NCBI GenBank assembly: GCA_025786725.1 | Contig: JAHLTZ010000018.1 | Location: forward strand, 248,001-312,000 | Length of the DNA: 64,000 bases | Direction: 5' to 3' | DNA from: Syncephalis fuscata | Lineage: Eukaryota; Zoopagomycota; Zoopagomycetes; Zoopagales; Piptocephalidaceae | Shown here: in pieces, positions 45,481-59,627 of the stretch | Layout: each line of letters opens with the position of its first letter | Numbering within the stretch: the stretch's first letter is position 1 | Notes under the pieces: generated by a model | Databases searched by the model: none | Seen by the model: the letters and a program-made list of their open reading frames with translations, nothing else | Told to the model about the DNA's origin: nothing | Made by a program: the position numbers and the translations under genes

Positions 45481-45950
45481 ATGTCGCTAGTCAACGAATA
45501 CATTGGACGTACAGCAAAAGATGAAGCAAGTTGCTTCATCTGCCACCGTATAACCACTTCAGTATTGACATCAACAAAGTCCAAGCCTGTTGACTGGTTC
45601 TACTGCTGCTTAGGTCATTTAAAAGATACTGGGTTTTGCAAAAAGCAAACGCCAGAGGCAGTTAATTCATCTGCCAGCTCAACAGCAGAAACAGAAACAG
45701 CTAATAAAGAGTCAGAAAAAAAGGAAAAGTTGCCAGAACCTTTGAAATCTCCAGCTACTAGCGAGAAGAGGATAGTAAAAGCCAGAACAACAATATTAAT
45801 ACAGATAGTAATGCCGCACTACCAGATATTTATACTCTACATAGGAGTATTTTCTACTTAAGAGAAAGTCGTTTGGTCGCTCGTCAACGCGCTATAAATA
45901 CACAAAAGACAATGAGTCAACTGCCTAGCGTGCCAAGCAAACGTCTTTGA
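45481..45950 (+). CDS. VFA1: Vps4-associated protein Vfa1 (one apparent frame break)
   Basis: Vfa1 binds and stimulates the ESCRT disassembly ATPase Vps4 at endosomes. The ATG at 45481 opens MSLVNEYIGRTAKDEASCFI, with the Cys-His zinc signature CFICHRIT, then KPVDWFYCCLGHLKDTGFCK. A Ser/Glu/Lys linker follows. The conserved C-terminus PDIYTLHRSIFYLRESRLVA ... QLPSVPSKRL lies one frame back and ends at TGA 45948-45950. One base is missing somewhere in 45720-45785. Single exon, length normal for the family. A perfect 11-bp inverted repeat with a 1-base centre is at 45519-45541 inside the zinc-region codons. Confidence 0.87.
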
Positions 45951-46829
45951 ATATGACATAAAACCATTTTGTTCTCTTTTTAAATCATTATAAATTGTTT
46001 GTACGACATAATAATGGACAAAAAAGTTTACAAGGACAGTTATTCAGTATTTAAACTCAATAGCTCTTATCATTATGTTTTGACTTTATGTAATGTCCTA
46101 TTATTTATTTTACTAATGTTTATTAAGTCTGAATATTTTTACAATCATTTGTTATTTGAATCAAAATATAGTAATGTTTAATAAATAAAAAAGATGTTTT
46201 GTAAAAAGATGAGATTACAAAAGATTAATGCAAGTACATAGTGTAAATAGTGTTTGTACTTGACTAGTAGTCAGTCAACTACTGATACTGTCTATATAAG
46301 ATATATAGAGTGTACAAGTATATGCAATGTATACATGTTATCAAGTGTAAAGAAAGAGAAAGGGAAATGTGATGACGTGGATTGTGAGATGTGAGCCTGT
46401 CAGTCAATATTTATAAACAGTCAAGTTTAATTCATTAATAAATGGAGTGTGAAATAATAAAGGTCAATCTACCCAACATGTCGGTGCATCATAGAACAGA
46501 TTGATAGTAAATGAATAAATAAATCAATATGTTATATATAAAAACTTAAATATAACTATCCAAACCTAATATTAGACATTATCTATAAATTATATTGCCT
46601 ACTTTTGTTAGTAAATGAACAATCAAGTTAAAACTGTAGCCTACAACTTAGTATATAGGTGAAACAACAATTTAGTAGCTATTTGGAACAAATTAAATAC
46701 GAATAACGTCACTATTTAATTCTTCTTTCGTTCAGCCACTCCTCCCCCTTCTATTTTTCTCGTTGTTTCACACTGCCGTTGTTATTTACTTGTTACTATT
46801 GTACAACGGCTGCTATATGACTATACGCT
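45951..46829. other. Intergenic region between VFA1 and TAG1
   Basis: 880 bp, AT-rich, no supported gene. A pyrimidine-rich tract near 46735-46775 lies shortly before the TAG1 start. Confidence 0.5.
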
Positions 46830-49366
46830 ATGGAAAACGAACACACCTCATTGCTACAGCCGCCCATTCATGGCAGCAATAGTAATAATATCAATGATAA
46901 CGACGAAGATGCTATTATTGAAAATAAAACAGTAAAACCATCATCAGTCTTGGATGCTACAGAACGTGACGCCTTGTTACCATCCAGCGAACGAGTAGAA
47001 AATGCTTCATGGCATAGTGACGGCACCATAAAAGACGAGGAAAGAGAAGAAGATACGATAATTGTTCGACCATGGGCATATTACATACGGGTTGTTTTAA
47101 TCGTATTCTTTGTACTTTTGTTATTTTCACTATGTAGCCTACTTTTACTTTTACTACTTGTACCTAAAGTGGCACAAAGATCCATAGAATTGGCAGAAAT
47201 CCGACTAGATAACTTGGATATGAGTGAGATGTCCACGGATAGTCTACGGTTTGTTGGACAAATGACCGTTGTTACCACCACTATTGGCTATTGGTATACA
47301 GGCCAAATAGAATCCACTGTAATGCAAGTGGTTACTAAAGCTGCCAATAAAGCTATAGGAAATATGACTGTACCTGCTATTAAATTAGATGGTAGTGGAA
47401 CTACAAGTATTCAACTGAATAGTACACTTAACATTGCTGATCAAGAAAGTATGGCCCATTTAGTTAAAGAGCTATTGGTTTATTCGCAAGTATCGCTTCA
47501 ATTACAAGGTAAAATAGCTTTATTAAGTCATGGTGTACGTCTATCCAATCTACTATTTGAGAAAACAATACCCATTCAAGGTAAATTACAGATAATCTGC
47601 CATTAGTTAGTCATCATCTAATATGTGTAGGATTGAATGGGCTTAAGAAAATGGATATCGAACAGTTGGATCTACCGCGTGATCATCCCAAAGGTGGCAT
47701 AGAAATGACCGTAACAATCAATATTGAAAATCCAGCGCAGACTGCATTACATATGCCTAGTTTAGCATTAGTTACATTTTATAATACTATACGATTATCA
47801 GAGCTATTTACATTACCATGGTCACTCTATCCAGGTACTAATTTTATTACATTTACAGGTCGACTTCTACCACAATCAGGTTCAAATATTGATCAATTGA
47901 ATCGATTTATGTCGAGTTACATGGCCGGTAATACTACTACCGTTCAGGTTCGTGGTGCTGAACATGCCACGAATGGCAGCGTTCCATGGCTTGATAAAGC
48001 ATTGCAGCAATTAACCTTACACGCCACAATACCTGGTCTACCAGGATCTAAAAGTGATTTTATCAAAAAAATATCAAAAATGGATTTGGATCTAGATTTT
48101 ACTCGACCCGATTTTGCATATCATCCGAAAATGAATGGACTAGTTATCATGCCATTACGTAAATTGCCGTTCGGATTTCCATTACAAATTGCTCAATTAG
48201 AACTTGATGTTAATTTTAAACAAAAAAATCAAGCATTTGCACACTTACACGTGCCATCTGCATTGGTAAATACTTGGAAGGAGCATGAGAGCACATTTCT
48301 TGGCTTTAATATGACTGGACGTACACTTGACGTTTTACCGGGTAGAACGGCGATATTTGAAGCATTTATGGCAGATGTGCTGTTGCAACCATCGGTCAAT
48401 CTATCGCTTAGTGGATCCAGTACAGTTAGAATGAATACAGCAGCTGGTTCTCTTACTATTTCATCGTTGCCAGTTAAATTGACTAGTAATTTACCCGGCA
48501 TGGATGGATTCCGCCATTCTCCATTAACGATATCACAATTAAGCATTGATAGCGGAACGGAGGATGAATTAACATTAGGCATGACGGTCAAGCTACTTAA
48601 TCCGACGGATATTCAATGTCGATTTCCTTGGTTAAGGCTTATTTTTGGTCCTCAAAATGAAACGTCTATTGGTGAAGTATTAACTACTAATGTTAATCTA
48701 TCGCCCGGCAATACAACACTAAAAGCGCTAGGTACTATTGCTCGTCCACAGACTAAAGAGCAACAGCAAACACTATCACAGTTTTTTGCCGATTATCTAA
48801 CCAGTGAGTTATGCTATATTGGATAGCTGTTAAGTAATATTAATTATGCTATTCTAGAGAAACATGTCATTGTCGATGTCAAAGGTCATAAAAATGCTAC
48901 AAGTGTAGCCTCATTGGTGCCTGCTCTACAGCAACTGCAAGTAACAGGGCAAATAGCCGGTCTGGGCAATGATCCATTATTACGACATGCCACCTTTCAT
49001 CTATTATGGTCTCCCGCTGTAACAATGACGATGTTTAATCCAATACCTGGAGTGAATATTACACTATGGGAGGTAGAAGCCACTGTATTTAAAGGAAACA
49101 CAACTATTGGTGGAAACCATTGGCGATTCAGTGATAATAGTACGGAAGGACTGCCTCCACCCATTAATCTACCCCCTCAGCAGGAAGTTACTACAGACTA
49201 TCTACCCGTCAAAGCTTCAGCGAATGGCTACAAACTAATACGGGAAGCAGTAGGTGGCAAGATTGTTGTAGATCTTAATATAACAAGCTCAGTTACATTG
49301 GGCGACTTTCCACTTAATATGACATGGCTACAGCAAAATGTTACTGTGGATGTCAATTGGTTTTAA
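46830..49366 (+). CDS. TAG1: DUF3712 vacuolar membrane protein, Tag1-like
   Basis: Exons 46830-47580, 47631-48803 and 48858-49366 give 810 residues in continuous frame. N-terminal cytosolic tail of about 85 acidic residues (MENEHTSLLQPPIHGSNSNN), then one strong transmembrane helix (IRVVLIVFFVLLLFSLCSLL, about residues 87-112), then a large, probably lumenal beta-rich region with many N-x-S/T sites and repeated LEA/DUF3712-like units (VTINIENPAQTALHMPSLAL, LTLGMTVKLLNPTDIQCRFP). This layout fits fungal DUF3712 proteins, including yeast Tag1, a vacuolar membrane protein implicated in ending autophagy. Family assignment is good; one-to-one orthology with Tag1 is inferred. Convergent with GPI18, 70 bp between stops. 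Confidence 0.75.
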
Positions 49367-49436
49367 ATACTCTTATTACAATAAAACAATTACAAGTATT
49401 ATTATTAATAATAATAATTTGATTTAATAACTACTA

Positions 49437-51435
49437 TTAAGCAGGAGGGAAGAAATTACTAAATAGCACAACACCGCATAAACCATAGCCTACAAAGTAC
49501 ATAAGTATGGCGCGTGACCAGAAATTAGATTGATTCCATTGACGATAAATGGCGTGATTTTCGTTTAATACACCACCATTAGTCATCGGGTTCGATAATG
49601 AAGAAGAGGGATTACCAAGTCTTAAACAGATATGAGCAGCATACCAGAATACAGTTGGCATAGAAGAAAAGAAACGAGTAATTACTTGAACATGCATACT
49701 TGTAAATCCATAAAGTAACAACACAGCCCATAAATAAATAAATGGCAAGGACCGTGGAGAGTAATAGAGCCGAGTACGTGCTAGATAGTCAGCCAGTGGT
49801 TCAGGTAGAATACCATCAACAATGGATGGATCTGTAATCGTCATAGTACGTATAGGTGGTGATGGTTCTGCCGTTGTATTAGTTGTACGGTGTCGTAATG
49901 CCTCTACTGTCGTTGAAACCATTGGTGATTCAGTTCCGTTTAGTTTAAGATTCTCTTTACTATTAATTAGTGGTTCATCTAACATAATAAATTATAATCA
50001 ATATAGTAATATAATAGCGTTAGTCTAACTACCTTGAGTAGTTATAAATCCTAAAGTTAACATTCTAATAGGATCATGCATTGTATATGCAATAATTCCC
50101 ATAGCTGACAATAAAATCATAGGAGCAGCCAATGCAAAATTGGGTAATTGTTTCTTTTCAAAATAACGTAAAAATCCACAATTCCTATATTAAATATATA
50201 TTCATATTAATACTAAATAGAATAAAATATCAGCCCAGTTACCAGTATTCGGTTTGAACAAATGAATAAAGTAGCGGTACCCGTTCTTTACACCATGGTC
50301 TTGACTGTTCACCATTACAATATTGTTGATATCCATATATTTGAAAACTGGCCATACCACTAATGACAATCACTGATAGAGCAAGTGATTTAATACATCT
50401 CGTAAATAAATACTACATATTGCCAGTATTAACATAATTAATTAGTATACTACCGATTTACCTACTTTAGTGCCCATTAAACGGGTTTGGTGTATTAATA
50501 GTTCGTAAATAAAGAATCCCACATAAATAATACCATTTGACCGAGTCAACGAACTTAAACACCAAATAAACGCCGCTAACCATAATCTATCTGTCATAAA
50601 GAGCTCCATACCTGCGAAGCTAAGTAGAGAAAATAGACTTTCTGTATATCTATACAAATGTTTGTTAGAATACCATACTATTCAATCGTTAATAGCAACG
50701 CCTACATAGAAGACATAAACATAGCCGAGGGAGCTAAACAAAATAGTGCTGCACTAAGAAAAGCAAACCGTCGATCATTAAACACTGCAATAGAAAGTCT
50801 AAGATCGGCCTATTAATACAATCCATTAATGTAGTATACTCTCTCTATCTTACCGGTAAAGAGAACAGGCCGCCAATATAAATGACAAATTAGAAATAAC
50901 AATACCCGACATCAATAATACCATACGATGACTAAGTACATAGTGTAATGGATAGAATACTATATACATCGTATTAGTATAATGCATAGTAGATGCATCC
51001 TATACATATGGCGTATGCAGGAGAAGCATCAATTAAGAGTAGAATACATACCGGTCGCCGCAAGTAGCCGCACCAATCCAGGCAGTAACGGAAAGAAGGC
51101 ATGTTCTTGTTCAAACAAATAGCCTTCCTCGGCAATATGTAAAAAGTAAAAGGCATCCCATCTTAAATAGACCGATGCAAATGGACGAATCCATGGTTCC
51201 AGTAACTTTGTGGCTATTGTCGCTGCTGTTGCTGTTGTTTCCGACGGGTGGTGGTTAAGCAATGTATCGACTGACGCGTCATAGTCACTGATATATCTAT
51301 GAGAAGCGAGAGCCAAAGAGAATATAGCCAATCTTGATGCCACGGCCAAACGTATTATCGTTCGTATAGGCGTATTAAAGGCGACAATGCTGCAGTGTCC
51401 TCTGTTCTACTTCTAAAGGTTAAAGGCCGCGCCAT
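49437..51435 (-). CDS. GPI18: GPI mannosyltransferase 2 (Gpi18/PIG-V)
   Basis: ER multi-pass mannosyltransferase adding the second mannose to the GPI anchor. Likely start is ATG 51435 (MARPLTFRSRTEDTAALSPL), with one base missing near 51349-51375 before RLAVASRLAIFSLALASHRY. The catalytic-loop signature follows: SVYLRWDAFYFLHIAEEGYL and EHAFFPLLPGLVRLLAATGM, with the RWD motif of the PIG-V family. Later helices include SLTRSNGIIYVGFFIYELL (about 50480-50560), RFFSSMPTVFWYAAHICLRL and a C-terminal YGLCGVVLFSNFFPPA. Six or so introns. Confidence 0.88.
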
Positions 51436-51858
51436 TTTCTTTCCTGGTGCGCCTTGGTATTTGACCGCGTTGGTCATCTTATTTACCACTATGGCGGTCA
51501 AGTAGAGTGGTTATTCTTTTATAGTAAACAAAATATAGTAATAATAGTGACAATAGTAACAATAGTAACAATATAGCCCTGTATACTAGTAGCAATCACT
51601 ATAAAGGCACCGTAGATAGTCAAAGTCAATATAAGCTTTGTAAAAAGTGGCAACTATTTAGTTGAATTGAATAAAAGATCATTTATTTTTAATGGTATCC
51701 ATGGCATATTTTCTATAATATTTTCTCCGCACTCACACAAATATTTATCTTATCAGTAGAGCAACGACGATTATTACTACAGTTACTACAGCTATTGTTA
51801 CTACTGCTGTTACTACTACTACTATAAGTATTTGAACTCAAATAGTCTATTTCTTTGT
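51436..51858. promoter_or_regulatory. Divergent intergenic region GPI18 / SNF2-family gene
   Basis: About 420 bp, with CAATAGTAA and TACTACTG-type short repeats near 51535-51565 and 51770-51830. No specific site recognised. Confidence 0.45.
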
Positions 51859-54800
51859 ATGAATACAACAGAATATGAATGTATTGAAGTGTCGGCCACC
51901 AGTTCTATAGACACAATGACTACGTCTACATTAACTGCCGATCAACATAAATGGTCAGAGTCGTCACTTAGTGCAAGAACTACCGCGACCGACGACCTAT
52001 CAGCCGAATCAACTGTTGCTAATGTAAGTATCCATAGATAAACTAGCGTATTCAACTAATGACTCTAGTATAGTCTATTGAAACAACCTCTTTAAACGAA
52101 TCAACACCACCCTGCCATGACCTATCCAACCTATCACGCTTACAAGTGATGCAATGGACACCCAATGAAGTAGCCAATTGGCTCTATAACAACATTGGTA
52201 TAGCTGAGGAGTATTCAAACTATTTCTAGAACATGAAATAGATGGTCAAACGATGTTACTTGATATTGATGAATCAAATCTTCGAGATGATTTAGGTATT
52301 AAAAAGTTGGGTATACGTAAACGTATTTATCGAGCCATTACCATGATCAAGGATCCACCACCTATTATACCGGATACTACTACTACTACTTCTACTACTA
52401 TGGAAATAGGATCAAATTCAATTGTATATCCACCTTTAAAACGACAACGATTAAATATTACAGTAGAGAATGATAGATTCTGGTCTAATGATCTCACTTC
52501 AACAATAACTATGATGGGTCCATATAATGAATCTATTATAATGAATGATAGTAAAAGCAATAGTTGTAATAACGCTTTATCCATACCTATTACTTCTCAT
52601 ACAACTACTGAATGGTTACCTTTTAAAGGATTAAAGAATCCAATTACTACAAATATACAAAGTAAAACAAATAGTAATAATGGTGGTTATAACGAGGATG
52701 GTAATGGTAATGATGATGATGATGATGATGATGAATATACAGCATTTCAATTTATACGTCGTCGTAGTAAGTTATAGTATATAAAATATTATATAAAATA
52801 GTATATATAATATATAAAAATAGAAAGTATTGTTATTAATAGTAATAATCTATTAGATACGCCTTATATTTATCAAGGTCAATCCAAGTATATTCAAGTA
52901 ATAATAGTTTAATATATGAATCGTATTTATTAACCTATTTAACTACATAGAGTTGTATGAAACGATATTTAAATGGTAAATTCAATAGTTCAACTCGGTC
53001 ATTCTCATTACCATTAAGAGAAGTAATAACCCCAGCCTCACCTACAATAATGGATCGATTCCGTGCAGTTATAGCTGATCCAGTAAATGAACAATGTTTA
53101 ATAGAAGAGTTACCAATTGAAGAAGATGTATTACCAGTAAGTACTATATATATATTATATTCATATATTCATTTATCTATCCTCATTTATCTATAGGTTT
53201 ATGGAGAGTCAGATTATTCAGATACTGAATTAGAAAATGCTTATGCCGATATAGATGATATACCACAAGTAGAAACACAAGATATAGGCTTGACAAGTAA
53301 TTATATAATGTATATAATAGACAATAATATAATAATTAATTGTTATAATTGTATAGATACATCTTTTAATTATAATTCAAAAGTTACAAATATGATTGAT
53401 GAGAAACGTAAAGATGAATTAATAAAAGAACATAGCGATAAACTGTTAACATTATGGCAATCTAAACGGTAAGTTATATATAATATATAATATAATATAA
53501 TATATATAAATATTATAAATTATGATAAATATGATAAATTATGATAATAGTCGATTACAATTGGAACGACAACAACATCGTATATATAAAGATAAATTGG
53601 ATCAATTACCAACTATTCATAGCGAATTAAAATATCTACTTACCAAGGTAATAACCATATATAATGTATAATATATAATAAAATATATAATAACCATATA
53701 TATCAATATATAATATAGAGATTACCCAAATTAATTGAAACAATCAAATATGGATCCTATTCAAGAGAAAGATTAATTATGGTGGCCTGTGGGCAATAGA
53801 TAGAACACTATTTCATATCTATGACTTGTCATGGATAGCCAGTCTACTTGCCTTACCACAAGTAAGTCATAGATATAAATACCATTATTAATATTTATAA
53901 TAGTATAATAGGCACCCCCTCGTATAATATCACCAAAAGTATTAACCACAAATCAAAAGAAGAGATCGATTAATACAACACAAGATTTAATAATAGAAGA
54001 TACTAATGATAACAACAACAACAACAACAATAATAATGATCTTTCAGATTTTATTGATGACAGTGAATTAGATGCACAAATATTCATTCCATTAAGAGAT
54101 CAAATGGAAATAGAAGATTCTACTAACAATTCAATAGAAGACTTATCATTAGCAGCATTACTATTAGATGAATTGATACAACTACCGACATTCAATCCAA
54201 TATTATCTACTACAACAAATATAGATACAGATACAGATACAAGATACAAATATAGATACAAATATAGATACAGTTGATACAGATACAGTTAATATAAATA
54301 CATCATCCATTGATCATCATTCTACGTTTAATCAAATTATTGTTGATGATGATGATGATGTCAATATGAATAGTAATAGTAACAATATATCAACTGAACC
54401 ATTAGAAGATATAATAGTAACAACAGCCAATTATGTTGATATATCATCGGCATCTTCATCGGCATCTTCATCGCCTCATCTATCGCCTATTAAAACACCA
54501 AGACCACCTATATCAACTATAAGCGTATATCTCGTTCAAATAATCATACACACAATCATCTCCTTCAATATTGAATAGAAATAGATCAACGACCGTTAAT
54601 ATAACTCAATCCAATAGTACTTTAAATACATCAACACTATCATTAGCATCGGGTATCGGCTCACTTCCTTATAACAATATTGAGACAACTATTGGTTGGA
54701 CTGACGAGATTGCTGAGAGAACAGTTAAGAATACTGGTCGTCCACGTACACGTATTCCTTCATCAATTCGTCGATCAGTGCGTAGTTATCTTGATTTACC

Positions 54801-57800
54801 TTGTGAAAGTAAGTTATCAACACAAATATATAGATATCTATATATACTAATATACAAATAGATCTATTTCTAGAATGGAGAATCTTGCTCGATGGAGTGC
54901 CTTTCAAGGCAATACACTCCGTCCACCTGGTAGTCATTCAAATGAAAGTGTAAAGTAGGTTTATGTTTGTATCAATAGTATTGATGTTAATATCTATATA
55001 GTAATATAGATGTACCTTTAAAGTGGCTATTTCATGATTATTGTCACTGGATTAGACATCATTCAACATCTATTAATTCATCTGAATCTGAATCTCTACT
55101 ATTACAACCAAGTATTCGTAACTGGTTAACTATAGATCTATTTAGACAGTTTCAACAATGGAGAGTCACCCATGTAGATGATACACATACCGATGAGTAA
55201 CCATTAGAACTGATCGGTAAATAGAATGAATATAAATAGAAAATATGATAATTAAAATATTAGATCTAATCAATTAATGGCTGCCATTAATAATAATAAT
55301 AATAATAACAATACAACAACGATAATAGCCGATAAACCATTTATTGTTAAAACCATTCCTTCTACTATTTCTACTTCTACTTCCACTTCTACTATTGAAT
55401 CACCTATACTTTTATGGCCTATACTTTGTAAACCACGTCAAAATCATTCTATAGATCATTCTATAGATCATTCTATATCAAATATGCCCTCTTCGCTTCC
55501 CTCTCCTCCAATTACTACTAATATGAGTGTTGATACTCATCATTCTACTCCATTGATTAGAGATGAAGATATAACAAGTAATCTATCTGATTCATTAACT
55601 ATATCCTATATGAATGATATTCATTTAACGCCATCTTCCCCACCTACTATAGATAATAATCTACATACATTGAATACAACAAAAAATACAGATACAGATA
55701 CAGATACACCATTATTATTTACACCTACTATAAATAATGTACCTTCTAATGCACCAATACAAGGTAGACGTAATATTAGGCCAATTTATAAAGAATCAAC
55801 AACAGCTCGTATGATTCGACGTAATATTACTAAAAAGAATAAGGATATTGAACATAGAATGTAAGTAGAAGAATAGTTATACTGATTATAATTAAACCTA
55901 TTTTAGTAAATCATCTTATGATACAGATCAAGTAAATAACAATAATGTTGATATTAATATATTAATATATTAATATGTTGTTAATAGATGTTAATAATTA
56001 ATTGGGGTCATAATGATGATGAATCACCTATTTATATACCTCAATTTCTCGGTGTACATTTAAAACCACATCAAGTAAGATCATAAATATTATATTAATT
56101 ACATTAATTAATAGATTAACTATTGGTTATCATAGATGAGTGGTATAAGATTTCTATGGCGTAGTGTTATGATGCAACCCATTAATGGCTGTGTACTTGC
56201 CCATTGTATGGGATTAGGCAAATCATTACAAGTAATTACCCTTATCTATACTTATATGCAATGTTTATCAATGATGTCAGACCAAGTACCTAAAGAACTT
56301 TGTGTATGTTTCTAGTATTTATTATTAGTGGTATATATATTGGATAGATGTACTAACTGGAATATAGGATGGTCGAGTGGTTATTGTATGTCCACCAACA
56401 GTTATGAATAATTGGATTAAGGAATTCTCTCAGTGGATTCCATCTGATCAACGGTCCATTTTACGTGGTCTCTATACCATTGGTAATTAGTTGATTGATT
56501 AATTGACCTTGAATGGATATACTAATGGTTATTATAGGTGAATCTAGTATGCGATTAGTAAAGTTGAATAGTATTGATCATTGGTTCCGTAATGGTGGTG
56601 TTAGTAAGTACTAATAGGTTATGTATAGATAATGGATAGTAGTTAATATAGATAATAGTGCTTGTTAGTTATCAGTTCTATCGTGACTTTGTTATGAATG
56701 TACGTCATTTGAATGATCAGACTGAGCAGTCAATGGTATCAAGGGCATTTCTTGATCCAGGCCCATCTATTATTATTGCCGATGAAGGACATACAATTAA
56801 GAATCCACGGGTATGTATCGATATTGTTATTAATAGTGAAGATTATTAATTATGAGCAATACAGACTATGATATCGAATGTATTTCAACAAGTGATAACC
56901 AAAGCACGTATTTGTCTTACTGGATCACCATTACAAAATGGTTTAGTAAGTAATGTCTATATTTATATCTATTAATTATATCTATTAATTATTAATGAAT
57001 AAATGAATAGGAAGAGTATTGGTGTATGGTGGATTGGGTTTGTCCAAACTATTTGGGTCAACTTGAAGATTTCCGTAATCAATATATTAATCCTATTAAT
57101 AATGGATTATTTCATGATAGTACACCGGCTGATACAAAGGTAGGTTAATAGTATTTAATAGTAATAATATTAATGGATATCCATATTAATATCAATATTT
57201 ATATAGTTATCGAGAACAATGTTATTTGTACTTGTGGGTCTATTAAAGGCTATTGTATTAAGGTAGCTATTATACTATTTATATTAATATAGATATTGAC
57301 GAATAAATTGATTAGAAAGGATGCAGGGACACTGAGAAGAGAATTGCCACCACTTTATGAATTTGTTATTTCCTCAAAGCTTTCATCTTTACAGTATGCT
57401 GCTTATTGTGTAATTATTGAATATTAGTATAGCTATTGGATATTGGTTAATGTTGATAATAATGTTGTTAATTAGGCATTCTTACTTGAAAAGAACAAGA
57501 CAGGTGCTGTTTTATTTCAACAATATCAAGCACTATTACGTATATGTAATCATCCATTTATTGCTCAGGTATTTGATATTAATATATTTATTAATTATAA
57601 TGATTAATGTTTATACTTAGACGGTGAGAGATCAGTTGATTGTTAAACGAATAGAACATGCCAAATTGAATTCAAATACATCTCCATCATCAAATACACC
57701 ACTAATAATGGAAGAAGAGGAAGAAGAGGATTTAGGAGCCAATATAATATCTGCATTTCGTACTAGTAGTTCTGAGTAAGTGTAGTATTTATAAAGTATT

Positions 57801-59289
57801 TATTTTAACCATATAACCATATTATAATTAGACAAGATTTTGGATTAGGAGATCATTGGATGAAGACAACCATTGATATGCAACCAGGTAATAATTAATA
57901 TAATATAATACTAATCAATATAATTAATACTAATCAATATAATTAATACAATTGTTATATAGATATCCATTCTATTAGACATAGCAATAAGATGCTAATT
58001 CTTATGTCTATTGTCGTATCTTGTCGATCAGTTAGAGATAAAGTATTAATATTTTCTCGTAGTATTCCTACATTAGGTAAATATACTAGCAATAGTAATA
58101 ATAGATGATGCCCTCTAATGATATGTATAGATTATATTGGTCGATGTTTAACCTATTATAAAATTGGCTATTTTAGACTTGATGGACAAACAAAGATGGC
58201 TGTAAGCTACGTGTAATATTGCATACAAGTACTAATAAAGTATTAGGATCGACAATCTATGATTGATTCATTTAATACTCATAGTAAAGAAGATGTATTT
58301 CTAGTATCTATCAATGTAGGTCATGGATGAATATACAAATAGACTATATGTAATAAATAAGAATAGTCTGGATCATTAGGTGTTAATATGATTGCTGCCA
58401 ATCGAGTCATTCTTGTTGATTTAGGATGGAATCCAAGGTAATTAATATAGTCTGTTATTATTATTATTATTATTAACTAACTATACTTGCTATAATATGA
58501 TATGTATAGTCATGATGAACAAGCAGTAGCACGGGTAATAACATTAATAGTATAATAGCATTGATATTTAACTATTTAACTATTTAACTATTTAACTATT
58601 TAACTGTTTAACTGTTTAACTATTTACTATAGGCATATCGATATGGTCAACGGAAACCGGTATATGTTTATCGACTTCATAATTATGGTACTTGGGAAGA
58701 TAAAATGTATAAGAATAACATACATAAGATTGGACTGGCTCAGTAAGTAATTGATATTTATTGTTTATTGTTTATTGTTTATTGTTTATTATTTATTTAC
58801 AATTAACGACTCAATATAGTCGAGTGATTGATCAACGTAATCCGGATAAACATTTTACTCGTAAAGAAATATCAACCTATTTTACTATGCCACCTTCTAA
58901 TGTACCAACTTATTTGGATGAAAAGACATTTGAAGAAGAGGATAGAGTGTTGGCCACCGTGTTAAGTCGGTTAGTACAATAAACTAGGAGTAGAGTAGTT
59001 ATATATATATAGTAATTAACATGTATTATTTAGACACCGTGATGTTATTGTAGATATCAGTACACAAGCATCATTATGGCGTGAAATGGAGGAACAACTT
59101 TCTGAAGAAGAAATGGCCATGGCCCATAAACTAATTGAACAAGAAGGTGAACGGGTTATGGAAGATGGATCTAAAAGGACCGAATCATCTACCATTAACA
59201 CACCACCGGCTATAGTGACTGAAACAATAGAAGAGATAGCTTCTACTACTACTTCTAGTTCTACTAATAACACTACTACACTTGAATAG
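51859..59289 (+). CDS. SAM-domain SNF2 helicase, ATRX/RAD54L2-like
   Basis: Large nuclear chromatin-remodelling ATPase. The start at 51859 gives MNTTEYECIEVSATSSIDTM. A SAM domain follows (WTPNEVANWLYNNIGIAEEY, one base missing near 52216-52228, then DIDESNLRDDLGIKKLGIRK). A long Ser/Thr/Asn/Asp-rich linker holds simple repeats and an RRNIRPIYKEST basic patch (to about 55860). The ATPase core has LAHCMGLGKSLQVITLIYTY (motif I, about 56195-56250), IIADEGHTIKNPR (DEGH, about 56775-56810), LTGSPLQNGLEEYWCMVDWV, FRLDGQTKM, GSLGVNMIAANRVILVDLGW and QAVARAYRYGQRKPVYVYRL (motif VI, about 58520-58665). DEGH and LAHCMGLGK point to the ATRX/ARIP4 subgroup. More than 20 exons; the linker exons are least certain and a split into two genes is conceivable. 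Confidence 0.78.
54220..54290. repeat. (GATACA)n-type coding microsatellite in the helicase linker
   Basis: Repeated ATAGATACA/GATACA units in the Asp/Thr-rich linker; a related block occurs near 55688-55706. Confidence 0.8.
58566..58628. repeat. Tandem 8-mer (TATTTAAC)n in an intron of the helicase gene
   Basis: Seven or eight successive copies of TATTTAAC/TGTTTAAC occupy an intron just before the exon that starts with AYRYGQRKPV. Confidence 0.85.
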
Positions 59290-59627
59290 CATAGCATTGT
59301 ATACATATATTAATAAACTATATTACAAACAGTATTCATTCCAAACTATCTTTACTAGAATTAAAATAATGATCAAAATTGTCAAAAGGCATTATTAAAC
59401 GCATTACATGATTGAATGTAGCGCTAGTATGATAAATAAAGTGTGTGTGTGTGTTGATTGCAAGACAATAATAAATCAATTCAGATTTATAAAGAATCAC
59501 TAGTAGAGTATTGGAATAATAATAGAATAGAATAGTAGAATAGTAATATAGAAAGACGAACGCAAAAGAAAAAGGAAATTGCTGTAATGCTATGTAATAA
59601 AGGGCAGTATTTCATCAAAATGATTAA
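59290..59627. other. Convergent 3' region between the helicase and the J-protein
   Basis: AT-rich DNA with a GT dinucleotide run (59440-59454) and AATAG repeats (about 59515-59545). No gene. Confidence 0.5.

Noticed and set aside
48229-48591. Minus-strand frame of 120 codons
   Set aside because: Antisense shadow of the TAG1 second exon.
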